A stretch of DNA of 35,938 bases from Candidatus Rifleibacteriota bacterium (GCA_018818125.1 JAHISQ010000189.1:1-35938); one strand, 5' to 3'. Positions 24,613 through 33,779 are shown, numbered from the stretch's first letter. Made by a program: numbers and translations. The notes: generated by a model not told the origin, from the letters alone.

Positions 24613-25689
24613 GTGTATAAATCAATCACAGTAAAAATCGGTTCAAACGTATTAACACGCCCTGACAGGCAGCTAGACCTTGAGCGCATCGCTCATATAA
24701 CCGATCAGATCGCGACGCTTCACCAGCAGGGAATAAAAATAATACTTGTTTCATCGGGTGCGGTTGCTTCTGGCAGAGGCATGGTTAAAAGCCCCCCGAA
24801 GAAAGATCCGGTTTCTGAAAGGCAGCTGCTTTCTTCAGTCGGGCAGATAAAGCTGGTGTCGACTTACGCATCTTTGTTTGATCTGCACGGTATTACCTGT
24901 GCTCAGATACTGGTTACCAAAGAAGACTTTAGAACCAGGGAACATTATCTGAACATGAAAAACTGCCTGTCGGTTTTGTTGGAAAATGAAATAGTTCCAA
25001 TTATCAACGAAAACGATGCGGTCTCAGTAACTGCGCTGATGTTTACCGATAACGATGAACTGGCTGGCCTGGTGGCAACGATGATGAACACCGAGGCCTA
25101 CTTTATTTTGAGCAACGTTAACGGAATATACAACGGCAATCCCAGCGACGAGGGTTCGCAGCTGATTGAAGAAATCACCCGATCAACAACCGACCTTTCG
25201 GCATTCATAACCGCTAAAAAAAGTAATTTTGGCAGGGGCGGCATGCTTACCAAGGGCCGGGTGGCTCAAAACACTGCCGCGGCCGGCATAGCTGTTCACA
25301 TTGCCAATGGCACTCTGAACAATGTATTGCTCGATCTGGCTTATCAAAACGGAAAAGTAGCACATACAAGTTTTGTTCCTGGAACACCGCGACCAGCAGT
25401 GAAAAAGTGGATGGCGTATTCGGCAGATTTCACCGATTGCGAGGCTCATATTAACAAGGGCGCTCGTGAAGCCCTTTATTCAAATAAAGCCTCCAGCTTG
25501 TTACTGGCTGGCATCACCAGCCTGAAAGGTGACTTTAAAAAGGGCGACCTGCTGCGAATTGTCGACCATGAAAATCGTCTTATTGGAATCGGCAAGGCCC
25601 AATACGATCGCGGCAGAGCCGATGAGCATCTGAAGGATGCGAAATACAAGCCATTAGTACATTACGATTACTTACATCTCTTTCCGTAA
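24613..25689 (+). CDS. proB: Glutamate 5-kinase with PUA domain
   Basis: 358 residues. First step of proline synthesis: phosphorylates glutamate. Starts at GTG 24613; the ATG at 24603 is out of frame and stops after five codons. Amino-acid kinase domain (1-260): VKIGSNVLT, ILVSSGAVASGRG, VPIINENDAVS, FTDNDELAGLVA and FGRGGMLTKGRVAQ; the usual FGTGGM is FGRGGM here. A C-terminal PUA domain (about 275-355) is present as in most bacterial ProB. The enzyme is normally feedback-inhibited by proline. It sits between proC and proA, 22 bases before proA. Confidence 0.95.
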   Translation: MYKSITVKIGSNVLTRPDRQLDLERIAHITDQIATLHQQGIKIILVSSGAVASGRGMVKSPPKKDPVSERQLLSSVGQIKLVSTYASLFDLHGITCAQILVTKEDFRTREHYLNMKNCLSVLLENEIVPIINENDAVSVTALMFTDNDELAGLVATMMNTEAYFILSNVNGIYNGNPSDEGSQLIEEITRSTTDLSAFITAKKSNFGRGGMLTKGRVAQNTAAAGIAVHIANGTLNNVLLDLAYQNGKVAHTSFVPGTPRPAVKKWMAYSADFTDCEAHINKGAREALYSNKASSLLLAGITSLKGDFKKGDLLRIVDHENRLIGIGKAQYDRGRADEHLKDAKYKPLVHYDYLHLFP

Positions 25690-25711
25690 TTTAATAAAAG
25701 GTTAAAAACTC

Positions 25712-26959
25712 ATGAATGCAGCCGGGCAGATAGTTAAAGCAAAAGAAGCAGCGAGGCTGATGGTTCGCGTTGATAACGACACCAACAAAAAAGTCTTACT
25801 GGATCTTGCCGACAGAACTGAAAAGAATATCGAAATTTTATTGTCTGCCAACCAGCTTGATCTTGCCAGAATGCCGGCAACCGACCCGCGTTACGACAGA
25901 CTCATGCTTACAGCCGAGCGCATAAAAGCCATTGCACAGGATTTGCGCAACGTTGCCAACATGAACTCACCCATCGGTGATATTCTTGAAGAGCGAACAA
26001 TGCCCAATGGTCTGCAGCTTAAAAAGATTCGCGTGGCTCTTGGCGTAGTCGGTGTTATTTACGAGGCTCGCCCCAATGTTACATTCGATGTTTTCGCGCT
26101 TTGTTTCAGAACCGGCAATGTATCGGTTCTCAAAGGCGGTCAGGACGCCGCGAACTCGAACCAGGCAATCACTTTGCTCATTCACCAGAGTCTTGAGGCT
26201 TACCATGTTTCGCCGGAGGTTATGCAGCTGCTGCCCCCAGAGCGTGAAGCTGCGGTAGAATTGATGAACGCTGTCGGCTACGTCGACGTTCTAATTCCGC
26301 GTGGTTCGCAGGGTCTAATTGACTCGGTGCGCAATAATTCGAAAGTACCTGTTATCGAAACCGGAGCAGGCGTGGTTCACACCTATTTCGACGAGACCGC
26401 CGTTCTGGAAGTGGGCAAAAGAATTATCTACAATGCCAAAACTCGCAGAGTCAGCGTTTGTAACGCGCTGGAGTGCTTAATCATCAACAGCAGCCGCCTC
26501 GGCGAACTTTACGACCTGATCGCTCCAATGGTCGAAAAGTCGGTTGTTATAGAAGCTGATGAGCGTGCAATCAAGGCATTATCAGGCAAGTATCCTGAAA
26601 CTCTGCTTAAAGCCGCCGGCAAAGAATCGTTCGGCAAGGAACATCTTGACTACAGGCTGTCGATCAAGACGGTAGACAGCCTGGACGAAGCTCTGGCTCA
26701 CATTGTTCGCTACAGCACCAGACACAGCGAAGCGATCATAACGACCAGTGACGAAGCAAAACTGCGCTTCGGCAAGGAAGTTGATGCCGCAGCGGTTTAC
26801 GTAAATACTTCGACCGCATTTACCGATGGGGCGCAATTCGGCATGGGTGCCGAAATTGGCATAAGCACGCAAAAACTGCATGCCCGTGGCCCAATGGGTC
26901 TGGCAGAATTGACCAGCTACAAGTGGCTTATCGAAAGCAATGGCTTAACCAGACCCTGA
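25712..26959 (+). CDS. proA: Glutamate-5-semialdehyde dehydrogenase (gamma-glutamyl phosphate reductase)
   Basis: 415 residues, the standard length. Reduces gamma-glutamyl phosphate with NADPH to glutamate semialdehyde, which cyclises to the ProC substrate. Landmarks: GVVGVIYEARPNVTFDV (111-127), LKGGQDAANSN, VLIPRGSQGLI, PVIETGAGVVHTY, catalytic Cys250 in VSVCNALE, and the C-terminal FGMGAEIGISTQKLHARGPMGL. AAAGG lies about 9 bases before the ATG. Completes the proC-proB-proA set; no terminator was found after it. Confidence 0.96.
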   Translation: MNAAGQIVKAKEAARLMVRVDNDTNKKVLLDLADRTEKNIEILLSANQLDLARMPATDPRYDRLMLTAERIKAIAQDLRNVANMNSPIGDILEERTMPNGLQLKKIRVALGVVGVIYEARPNVTFDVFALCFRTGNVSVLKGGQDAANSNQAITLLIHQSLEAYHVSPEVMQLLPPEREAAVELMNAVGYVDVLIPRGSQGLIDSVRNNSKVPVIETGAGVVHTYFDETAVLEVGKRIIYNAKTRRVSVCNALECLIINSSRLGELYDLIAPMVEKSVVIEADERAIKALSGKYPETLLKAAGKESFGKEHLDYRLSIKTVDSLDEALAHIVRYSTRHSEAIITTSDEAKLRFGKEVDAAAVYVNTSTAFTDGAQFGMGAEIGISTQKLHARGPMGLAELTSYKWLIESNGLTRP

Positions 26960-27212
26960 AACCTGGCTTCACGCAACGATTTGCCTGGCAACACTTCAAG
27001 ATTTCATATCCTTTTGCAGCGAAAACCGTTAGAAACAGCAGGTTTGCTTAAATTTCCGAACGTCAGACTAATTTGAAGGTTGAAACGCAAATAAAATAAG
27101 TGTTAGCCTGTAGCAGACACTTTCATTTTGTCATCGGCCAGTGCTTACGAGCACACTCTATCGCAAAAGCGAAATTTTAGCGGCCGGACAGACCTTTTCC
27201 GGAGGGCTTCTA

Positions 27213-28670
27213 ATGTCTCTTTTAGACTATCTGATTTTTGCTGCCTATATGATATGTGTGCTGAGCATAGGCATCTACCACTTTCTCAGAAACAAGGATC
27301 GTGAAGACTACTACGTTGGCGGCCGCACGATCGACCCGAAATATGTTGGACTCTCAATTGTAGCGACCGACGTCGGTGGCGGCTTCTCGATCGGACTTGG
27401 TGGCGTTGGCTTTGCCATGGGCCTTTCCGGGAGCTGGTTATTGTTTACCGGTCTGGTTGGCGCCTGGCTGTGCGCAGTTCTGATCATTCCAAAAATAAAA
27501 AGCATCGACGCTAACAATGCCTTTTTGACTTACCCGGATTTTCTACGCTTCCGCTACAATGAGAAGGTAGCAGTAGTCGCGGCTCTGATCTCAGGAATAG
27601 GCTATCTCGGCTTCGCAGGCGCGCAAATGCTTGCCGGTGCTAAGTTAGCTTCAGCAACCATTTTGCAGACCAATCCATTTGGCATGGATCCGATGACTTT
27701 TGCACTGCTCATCATAGCGGCGGTAACTATTCTTTACACCGCATTAGGTGGGCTTAAGGCGGTTATTTACACTGACGCCGTGCAGTGGGGAATTTTGCTG
27801 ATTGGGCTGGTAGTGATCACCATTCCGGCAGCACTCCATGAGATTGGCGGCCTGCAGGCTCTTAGAGATGGGCTTCCACCTGAGTTTTTTACCCTTACAA
27901 ATATAAGCTGGGTTCAGTTCTTCAACTGGATGGTAACAATCATACCGATCTGGCTCGTTGGTATGACACTTTATCAACGCATGTATGCCTGCAAAGACGA
28001 AGCTGCCGCCAAAAAGGCCTGGTATATTGCCGGAATATTTGAATACCCGATAATGGCATTTGCCGGAGTCTTTCTTGGCATGTGTGCCCGGCTGGTTTTT
28101 CCTGAAGCCGAAGCCGAAATGGCCCTGCCAATGCTGATCAGAGATGTGCTACCGGCTGGCGTGGCGGGCATTGTTATCGCGTCATATTTTTCGGCAATCA
28201 TGTCAACAAGTGACAGCTGCATGATGGCGGCCTCCGGAAATTTCCTGAACGATATAGTTGAGCGCTTCTGGCTGACTTCAGATAAAGATAAAGAATCTGT
28301 CAAATACTCAGTGCTGATGACTTTTATCGTCGGTGTTCTCGCAGTTTTGCTGGCATCACAGTTCACGATGGTTCTTGATGCGGTTTTGTATGCCTATGCA
28401 TTCATGGTTGCCGGCCTGTTTATTCCGACACTGGGCGCCTTCTACTGGCCTCGTGGCAGTTCCACCGGCGCGATTGCCTCGATGATTGGCGGTGGCACCT
28501 TTACTCTGCTGCTGCAACTGTCTGTTATCAACCTGCCCGAAAGCATCGACAAAATAGGTATTGACGCCTGCTTCTACGGCATAGTAGCAGCAACTATTCT
28601 TTATATCTCTGGCTCACTGCTCTTTCCAGACATGCAGCATAGACTGGCGCCGGCTTCTCACGATCATTGA
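27213..28670 (+). CDS. Sodium:solute symporter (SSS family)
   Basis: 485 residues from the ATG at 27213, with GGAGGG (27201-27206) 6 bases upstream; the frame opens at a GTG at 27141 but the extra 24 residues lack membrane character. About 13 membrane helices. Family landmarks: YYVGGRTIDPKYVGLSIVATD, GGFSIGLGGVG, LGGLKAVIYTDAVQWG (the SSS signature region) and MSTSDSCMMAASGNF near residue 330, where Na+ ligands cluster. Moves a small solute into the cell with Na+. It follows proCBA by 253 bases; PutP, the proline carrier, is in this family, but substrate cannot be read from sequence. Confidence 0.9.
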   Translation: MSLLDYLIFAAYMICVLSIGIYHFLRNKDREDYYVGGRTIDPKYVGLSIVATDVGGGFSIGLGGVGFAMGLSGSWLLFTGLVGAWLCAVLIIPKIKSIDANNAFLTYPDFLRFRYNEKVAVVAALISGIGYLGFAGAQMLAGAKLASATILQTNPFGMDPMTFALLIIAAVTILYTALGGLKAVIYTDAVQWGILLIGLVVITIPAALHEIGGLQALRDGLPPEFFTLTNISWVQFFNWMVTIIPIWLVGMTLYQRMYACKDEAAAKKAWYIAGIFEYPIMAFAGVFLGMCARLVFPEAEAEMALPMLIRDVLPAGVAGIVIASYFSAIMSTSDSCMMAASGNFLNDIVERFWLTSDKDKESVKYSVLMTFIVGVLAVLLASQFTMVLDAVLYAYAFMVAGLFIPTLGAFYWPRGSSTGAIASMIGGGTFTLLLQLSVINLPESIDKIGIDACFYGIVAATILYISGSLLFPDMQHRLAPASHDH

Positions 28671-28695
28671 CTGAAAGTCTGCAAAAAAGTAAAAT
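28667..28695 (+). promoter_or_regulatory. Promoter for the secreted-protein gene at 28728
   Basis: TTGACT (28667-28672, overlapping the symporter stop codon), 17-base spacer, TAAAAT (28690-28695). Expected start near 28702. Confidence 0.55.
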
Positions 28696-28727
28696 AGTGG
28701 TGATACTGTCGAATAGTAAACTCAGAT

Positions 28728-29741
28728 ATGGAAAAAAAGATGTCGCCTGAAAAGTCTGCCCATTTTAATAGACCGGCCGTTTTATTGTCTGCCGTCGCAC
28801 TGCTGATGCTTCTGAGCACTGCCTTTTGTCCTGCTGCCAGAGCATTGTCCTATGATTCTGAAACCATTTCAATGTTCACCATGAATTCTGTAAATGCTCT
28901 GAAACGCATCAGAAACGGAAATTTTTCGGTTCTGTATCGCGGCTTCGGATCGCGAAAAGCTGGCGAAATCGACCACGACGAGCTGCTCGGATTTCGTTTT
29001 CTTCTTGATACCCCTCATCAATCACGAGCCCTGCGCACTTTGATCGAAGAGAATGAAAAAGCTGGAATGTCTTCTGACGAGGCTTTTAATAAAGCCAGAT
29101 CCCAGCAGACAAAAATTCTGCAGAAAATATTTAATACAATTGATTCAACCAAAGAACTCTATGAAAATCGCCGTGGCAAATCTTTTGAAGCAGCCAAAGT
29201 CGGAGTGCCCGACCCCGAGACCCACTTTATTTTCTGCTCACCCAGAATCGGCGTTGCCAGAATGTACGGCCCGATAGTAATTGTGATCCAGGAAACCAGA
29301 CCGCGCGGCATGGATCTTAACGGCATTGCCCGTGCTGCTCGCTATTATTCGCTGGGGCGTTTTCTCAAAAATGTCGGCGATCTCGATTTTAGAATGATTA
29401 TGGCAGATTACGTTGCTGACCGCGATGAATACGTAATTCCTTCATATATTCTCCCGGTCGACATTTCTGGTCTTATCGTTCACAGCACATCACCCGTAGT
29501 GATCGGCAACCGTCTCGCTGTGCCGCCGCCGGCTGTGCGTAGAGTTTATCGCAAATACCAGCACAAGGGCGCTATGGTAATTGATGTTCTCGACAACAAA
29601 GACCGGCTGATCGCTCGTCTGAGCACCGTCCCGGCCTTTACAACGGTTGAAGCAGACGTAACCCGTTCGCCCATGCCCTTGCCCGACAACATCCAGAAAG
29701 TCTGGAACGACTACGTCAAAACAGTTCGCAGTAAAAAATGA
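28728..29741 (+). CDS. Exported protein of unknown family, with weak ADP-ribosyltransferase-like motif order
   Basis: 337 residues. The ATG at 28728 has no clear binding site; a second ATG four codons on is possible. Signal peptide (hydrophobic 17-33, cut near PAARA). The mature part contains LYRGF (Arg71), FCSPRIGVARMYG (Ser171) and DEYVIPSYILPVDISG (Glu234). This Arg, Ser, Glu order, with the EYVIP strand before a proline turn, recalls R-S-E ADP-ribosyltransferases, but the residue two before the Glu is Arg, not Glu/Gln, and the helical insert at 80-160 is long. I treat the enzyme assignment as a hypothesis only. First of three plus-strand secreted proteins. Confidence 0.7.
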   Translation: MEKKMSPEKSAHFNRPAVLLSAVALLMLLSTAFCPAARALSYDSETISMFTMNSVNALKRIRNGNFSVLYRGFGSRKAGEIDHDELLGFRFLLDTPHQSRALRTLIEENEKAGMSSDEAFNKARSQQTKILQKIFNTIDSTKELYENRRGKSFEAAKVGVPDPETHFIFCSPRIGVARMYGPIVIVIQETRPRGMDLNGIARAARYYSLGRFLKNVGDLDFRMIMADYVADRDEYVIPSYILPVDISGLIVHSTSPVVIGNRLAVPPPAVRRVYRKYQHKGAMVIDVLDNKDRLIARLSTVPAFTTVEADVTRSPMPLPDNIQKVWNDYVKTVRSKK

Positions 29742-29971
29742 TCTGCACATTGAGCTCGCAAAGCCTGGTTCGAAATGGGCTGATCAGGGTGGACACATTT
29801 TTTTGCGATAAATCAAAATAGAATGCAAATTATGACCAGCCGAACAACTTCTTGGTGTGACCTGGCCGATATTCACATTGTGTTTTGCGACTCACAAAAA
29901 ACCAGGGGCACAATACACAAAACACGTTTTTCATGGTAAATTATTGGGAGATAGTTTTCAGGAGGCATTAA

Positions 29972-31462
29972 ATGAGAAAGAGTCTGTTCTGGCTGGTTGT
30001 TTTTCTTTTTATCGCTGGTATGACCAGTGTTTATGCACAGGATAGCGCTAAGGATCTGCGCTGGGCAAAAAGCTTGATGGAAAAGGGTGATTACGCCTAC
30101 GCGGCCCAGAAGTTCGAAGATATTGCCAGGTCACACAGTAATCCTACGTCAGTCAGAAAAGAAGCCATGTATTATGTTGGCTATTGCCACGTTAAAAACA
30201 ATGATCCATGGCAGGCCACGCGCGTTCTTGAGCAGTTCATTGAAAAATATGATGACGGTTCTTCTAATGATTTTGTTCCTGACGCACTTTATGTCCTTGG
30301 TCGCGTATACGAAGAAACCGGAGATCAGCGCAATGCAATAAAGGTTTATCGTCGTTGCCAGAGAACCTATCCCCGCAGCTCATTTGCCCGAAAATCGGCA
30401 GAGCGTCTGCAGGAACTGGGTGGGTCAGGCAGCAATACCGACCCCTTCGACGACAACCCCGGCAACGGCGGAAACTATGACCCAGACAATAATAATGGTC
30501 ATGGCAACAACAATGGTCATGGCAATAACGATGGTCATGGCAACAACAATGGTCATGGCAATAACAATGGTCATGGTAACAACAACGGCCCCGCATCAGG
30601 CGGTATATCACGTGAAATCAGAGAGCTTATTCGCATTGCAGAAACTGTAACAAACAGCTTCACCCGCGACCAGATGCTGTTTGAAGGCGCTGATCGAGCC
30701 AGAACCGGCGAAGATTTTGTTGCTCTTGCCAAGGCAATCAATAACGACTTCACCCGCGGACAGCTCATTGACAAGGTAACCCGGAACAAAAACTACAACA
30801 CCTTCACTACCCGCAGTATGCTTGAACTTGCAGCTCAAATCAACAACAGTTATACGCGCGATACATTTCTCGTCAATTATGGCAGCGCTATGGCAAATCG
30901 CGATTATGTGAACAATTATGAATTTGTTGAAGTATCAGCAGCCATGAACAATGATTCTTTGCGCCAGCAGCTCTTTGACGCCATCAGCAAAAGCACAGCA
31001 TTCAAGTTTATCAGTGCCATGACTATGGTAGAGCTTGCCCAGACCTGCAAGAACTCTTACATTCACGATCAATTGCTGCTCACTGCTGCGCAGAAAAACA
31101 ATTACAGCTTCCGTGACCTCAGAGTCCTTGCCGACGCCTGCTCTAACTCATTCACCAAAACGCAGATCCTTCAGGCTGCAAAAGACTACAATAATAGTTA
31201 CCCCAATTCTCACAGACCATCAAGGAATGCTCCAGCAGCAAATCTTGACAAAGCTGAATCTTCTGATCCATTTGCCGGCTTTACCTTTAACAAAGCTCAG
31301 ATTAAGAGAATCAGTGACTTCAGAAAAGCCATAGACAGCAAAAAAAGAATCAGAGAATCTGTAACCCAGCTGAAAAAATCTGACCTGGGTACAACCACTG
31401 TTCGCGAATACATGGAAAAGTATAAAACTCTGCAGAAATTCGAAACTCTGCATCAGCGCTAA
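29972..31462 (+). CDS. Exported TPR protein with GHGNNN repeats and a six-unit helical repeat
   Basis: 496 residues; AGGAGG 6 bases before the ATG. Signal peptide 1-22 (ending SVYA before Gln; there is no lipobox Cys). Residues 27-148 are TPR repeats like those of BamD/CpoB envelope proteins (YAAQKFEDIARSH, RNAIKVYRRCQRTYPRSSF). A Gly/Asn/Asp linker follows with five exact GHGNNN/D units (176-205). Residues about 213-415 hold six helical units of 30-35 residues ending in N-[SD]-[FY]-[TIS]-x-[DQ]-x-[LI], e.g. AINNDFTRGQL, QINNSYTRDTF and CSNSFTKTQI. The C-terminus is a charged helix. Likely an envelope scaffold; the six-unit repeat is not one I recognise. Closed by the terminator at 31477-31513. 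Confidence 0.8.
   Translation: MRKSLFWLVVFLFIAGMTSVYAQDSAKDLRWAKSLMEKGDYAYAAQKFEDIARSHSNPTSVRKEAMYYVGYCHVKNNDPWQATRVLEQFIEKYDDGSSNDFVPDALYVLGRVYEETGDQRNAIKVYRRCQRTYPRSSFARKSAERLQELGGSGSNTDPFDDNPGNGGNYDPDNNNGHGNNNGHGNNDGHGNNNGHGNNNGHGNNNGPASGGISREIRELIRIAETVTNSFTRDQMLFEGADRARTGEDFVALAKAINNDFTRGQLIDKVTRNKNYNTFTTRSMLELAAQINNSYTRDTFLVNYGSAMANRDYVNNYEFVEVSAAMNNDSLRQQLFDAISKSTAFKFISAMTMVELAQTCKNSYIHDQLLLTAAQKNNYSFRDLRVLADACSNSFTKTQILQAAKDYNNSYPNSHRPSRNAPAANLDKAESSDPFAGFTFNKAQIKRISDFRKAIDSKKRIRESVTQLKKSDLGTTTVREYMEKYKTLQKFETLHQR
30497..30586 (+). repeat. Five tandem 18-base repeats encoding GHGNNN
   Basis: Units start at 30497, 30515, 30533, 30551 and 30569, with consensus GGTCATGGCAACAACAAT. Differences between copies are mostly third-position, so the peptide is kept (one Asn to Asp). 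The 18-base period and high identity make copy number prone to change by slippage without breaking the frame. The His-Gly-Asn linker could bind metal. Confidence 0.9.
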
Positions 31463-31476
31463 CTGAAAACCGTTTA

Positions 31477-31513
31477 AAAAACTGCCTCTGATCTCAAGTC
31501 AGAGGCAGTTTTT
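31477..31513 (+). terminator. Rho-independent terminator
   Basis: 15-base perfect stem AAAAACTGCCTCTGA (31477-31491) with its complement (31499-31513), 7-base loop, ending in TTTTT; 15 bases after the stop at 31462. The A-rich left arm would let it act on the other strand too. Confidence 0.9.
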
Positions 31514-31625
31514 ATATGTAAAAACCATAAACAGATAGAAATATTGCCAGGTTTAAGTTACAGATGGCTCGCCCCGATACTCATACTCAGACGAGCTGAT
31601 GAATAAATAAAGTCGAGGGAAATTC

Positions 31626-32255
31626 ATGATAAAACGTTTACTCATAGCGATATTCTGTATGTGTCTTCTACTTACCAGTGCCACATTTGCACAAGATGTT
31701 TACCAGCCGGCCAATCTATCTGCCGACGAGGTTCTGCGCTGGAAAGACATGGATGCAAATGCTGCAGGCAATGCACTGCTGGAGCTTAGAGATAAAGATG
31801 ACTGTGAAAATTTTGCAATTCACCTTAAAGTTCTGTTCGACGAGGGCCGTTCAGTTTCAGATATCCTGCATATACTGCACATTGTTGGACTACCCCTCCA
31901 GAATGATGAAGTAGATGCGTTGTTGGAACTGGCTATGAATACGCCGATCCCGATAAGAATCAGAAATCTGAATGAACATGGTTACTCATTCGAAGCTTAC
32001 TACCCGGATCGCCTTGAACTGGTTCTGCTTAATGAATCAGAAAAAGCAATCCACGCTCGTGCAATAGAACTGGCTGCCGAAAAAAAAGTCAGTATTGCCA
32101 CCAATCTCTCGTCTGACCTTGAGGGCCGACTGTGCGTCTGGACAGGCGAGCGCAAAATTTTTCTGGGCGGCAACCATGTTGCATACGAAACCGCTGCAAG
32201 CATTCTGAGCCATCCCGCGACTCCAGAATCTCTAAGAGCGCCGGCTGAAGAGTAG
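31626..32255 (+). CDS. Exported protein of unknown function
   Basis: 209 residues; GAGGG about 6 bases before the ATG. Signal peptide 1-22 (ending TSATFA before Gln). The mature part begins with a helical segment (SADEVLRWKDMDANAAGNALLEL; then LKVLFDEGRSVSDILHILHIVGL) and ends with alternating strands and helices (KVSIATNLSSDLEGRLCVWTG). Not recognised. It stands alone between a terminator and the convergent symporter gene; stops are 30 bases apart. Confidence 0.72.
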   Translation: MIKRLLIAIFCMCLLLTSATFAQDVYQPANLSADEVLRWKDMDANAAGNALLELRDKDDCENFAIHLKVLFDEGRSVSDILHILHIVGLPLQNDEVDALLELAMNTPIPIRIRNLNEHGYSFEAYYPDRLELVLLNESEKAIHARAIELAAEKKVSIATNLSSDLEGRLCVWTGERKIFLGGNHVAYETAASILSHPATPESLRAPAEE

Positions 32256-32285
32256 AACGCGTATCTGAAAAAGTAGCTTTTATCG

Positions 32286-33575
32286 CTATAATTCTGCCTG
32301 CTCGCTTAAATCCGACTTCGTTTCCGCATGATGAATCGGATTGAAGTGGTTTATCATCGCGGCGCAGGTGATGTCACCGGAAATATTAACGGATGTCCGG
32401 ATCATATCGAAAATGCGATCGGTAGCAATATACAAAGGCAACACAGAAAGTGGCACTCCGGCAGCATTCAACACCGATATAGTCAAAATACTTGGGCCAG
32501 GAACTCCGGCGGCTCCAATGGAGCCGAGAGTGGCAGTTAGAATAATAAGAAGACACTTCTCCAGCGTGAGATCCATCCCGAAAAACTGAAGACCAAAAAC
32601 AGCATACAAACCAAAGTTGATGGCGCTTCCATCCATGTTGATCGTTGCCCCGAGAGGCAAAACGAAGCTGGAGATTTCAGGGGAAACCTCGAACTCATTT
32701 TCTGCGGTTTCCATGCTGGTAGGCAAAGTAACCAGGCTGCTCGCAGTGGTGAAAGAAACGAGCAGAGGAACTTCCATTCTCTGGAGAAATTTAAGAGGAG
32801 ACAGTCCGGTAAAAATCTTCAATGATCCGGCATAGACAACGAAGAACTGAAATACAGCGCAGAAGATGTATACCAGAAGCAGCTTTAAAAGAAGATAGAG
32901 TGTCTCGAAACCGAATACTCCGACGGTAACGGCCATTAGCCCGAATACGCCAATCGGAGCCGCGTACATTATGGCGTGAACCATGGCGAGAAAGGCTTTA
33001 TTGAATCCTTCCAGAACACTGATAACCGGCTTTTTCTGTTCCGAAGGGAGGCCAGCAATGCAAAGGCCAAGAAATACCGAAAAGAAGATGACCTGCAAAA
33101 TATTCATATCGATCATGGCTTTTAGCGGATTCTCTGGAATAGATGACATAAGCGTCTGAAGAAGCCCGGGCGGCCGGATCTTTTCGGCCGAGTCGTCCAC
33201 TGTCACTGTTTCCTGAGCTTTCAATTCGGCCTGTACTGACTTCAGTATTTTCTGGTCAATCCCTTTCCCGGGCTCGAAAAGAAAGCCGAAAAACAGGGCA
33301 ACACAAATAGCAAAAACCGTAGTGATCATATAAAAAGAAAACGCCTGAAGACCTATCTTGCCAGCTTTTCTTACGTCATCGAGACTGGCTGCGCCAAGAG
33401 TAATCGACAAAAATACCAGGGGCACGATGACCATCTTGATGAGAGTCATAAACAGATCTCCCAACGGAGTCAGAACGGATGCTGTCTCACCAAGAAAATA
33501 ACCGGCAACAATTCCGGCAACTGTGGCGACAGAAATCCAAAACGTCAGACCTTTTTTAACTAGCCAGGATTTCAT
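32286..33575 (-). CDS. Dicarboxylate/amino acid:cation symporter (DAACS/GltP family)
   Basis: 429 residues, family-typical, with GAGGGGG just upstream of the ATG. It takes up glutamate, aspartate or C4-dicarboxylates with H+ or Na+ through a trimeric elevator mechanism. Landmarks: Ser-rich hairpin 1 (TTASSLVTLPTSMETAE), the helix 7 motif ATINMDGSA (NMDGT in most members; Ser replaces Thr), hairpin 2 GAAGVPGPSILT, and helix 8 TDRIFDMIRTSVNISGD with the Asp and Arg that bind the substrate carboxylate and Na+. Arg in RTSVNISGD and the NMDG motif suggest an acidic amino acid or dicarboxylate; which one is not visible. Own promoter at 33629-33657. Confidence 0.93.
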   Translation of the reverse strand: MKSWLVKKGLTFWISVATVAGIVAGYFLGETASVLTPLGDLFMTLIKMVIVPLVFLSITLGAASLDDVRKAGKIGLQAFSFYMITTVFAICVALFFGFLFEPGKGIDQKILKSVQAELKAQETVTVDDSAEKIRPPGLLQTLMSSIPENPLKAMIDMNILQVIFFSVFLGLCIAGLPSEQKKPVISVLEGFNKAFLAMVHAIMYAAPIGVFGLMAVTVGVFGFETLYLLLKLLLVYIFCAVFQFFVVYAGSLKIFTGLSPLKFLQRMEVPLLVSFTTASSLVTLPTSMETAENEFEVSPEISSFVLPLGATINMDGSAINFGLYAVFGLQFFGMDLTLEKCLLIILTATLGSIGAAGVPGPSILTISVLNAAGVPLSVLPLYIATDRIFDMIRTSVNISGDITCAAMINHFNPIHHAETKSDLSEQAEL

Positions 33576-33628
33576 GATTCCCCCTCAGTTGATGCAGATT
33601 ACATAACACAATTTTTATTCTCTACGTG

Positions 33629-33657
33629 AAGATACAATGCCTTACCTTGGAAGTCAA
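33629..33657 (-). promoter_or_regulatory. Promoter of the DAACS symporter gene
   Basis: Minus strand TTGACT (33652-33657), 17-base spacer, TATCTT (33629-33634). The start codon is 54 bases downstream of the -10. Confidence 0.5.
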
Positions 33658-33750
33658 AAAAATACCAAAATGAAGCAATCTCACTCTATTACATAAAATT
33701 TGTTACGAGCACGTTTATTAGTCTATTACAGAAACAACAAAAACTGTTCC

Positions 33751-33779
33751 TTGAGATAGCATTGTTTTGACGATGTAAT
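33751..33779 (+). promoter_or_regulatory. Promoter of the exported zinc-finger protein gene
   Basis: TTGAGA (33751-33756), 17-base spacer, TGTAAT (33774-33779); expected start near 33786. The leader can form a short AGAGA/TCTCT hairpin (33786-33800) before AAGGAG at 33827-33832. Confidence 0.5.

Noticed and set aside
27141..27212. GTG-started extension of the SSS symporter
   Set aside because: The ATG at 27213 follows a strong GGAGGG, and the first membrane helix starts right after it.
30497..30586. Possible CRISPR array
   Set aside because: The repeats are 18 bases with no spacers, and lie in frame inside a coding gene.
30264..30611. Minus-strand His/Cys-rich open frame
   Set aside because: Antisense translation of the GHGNNN repeats; no start signals.
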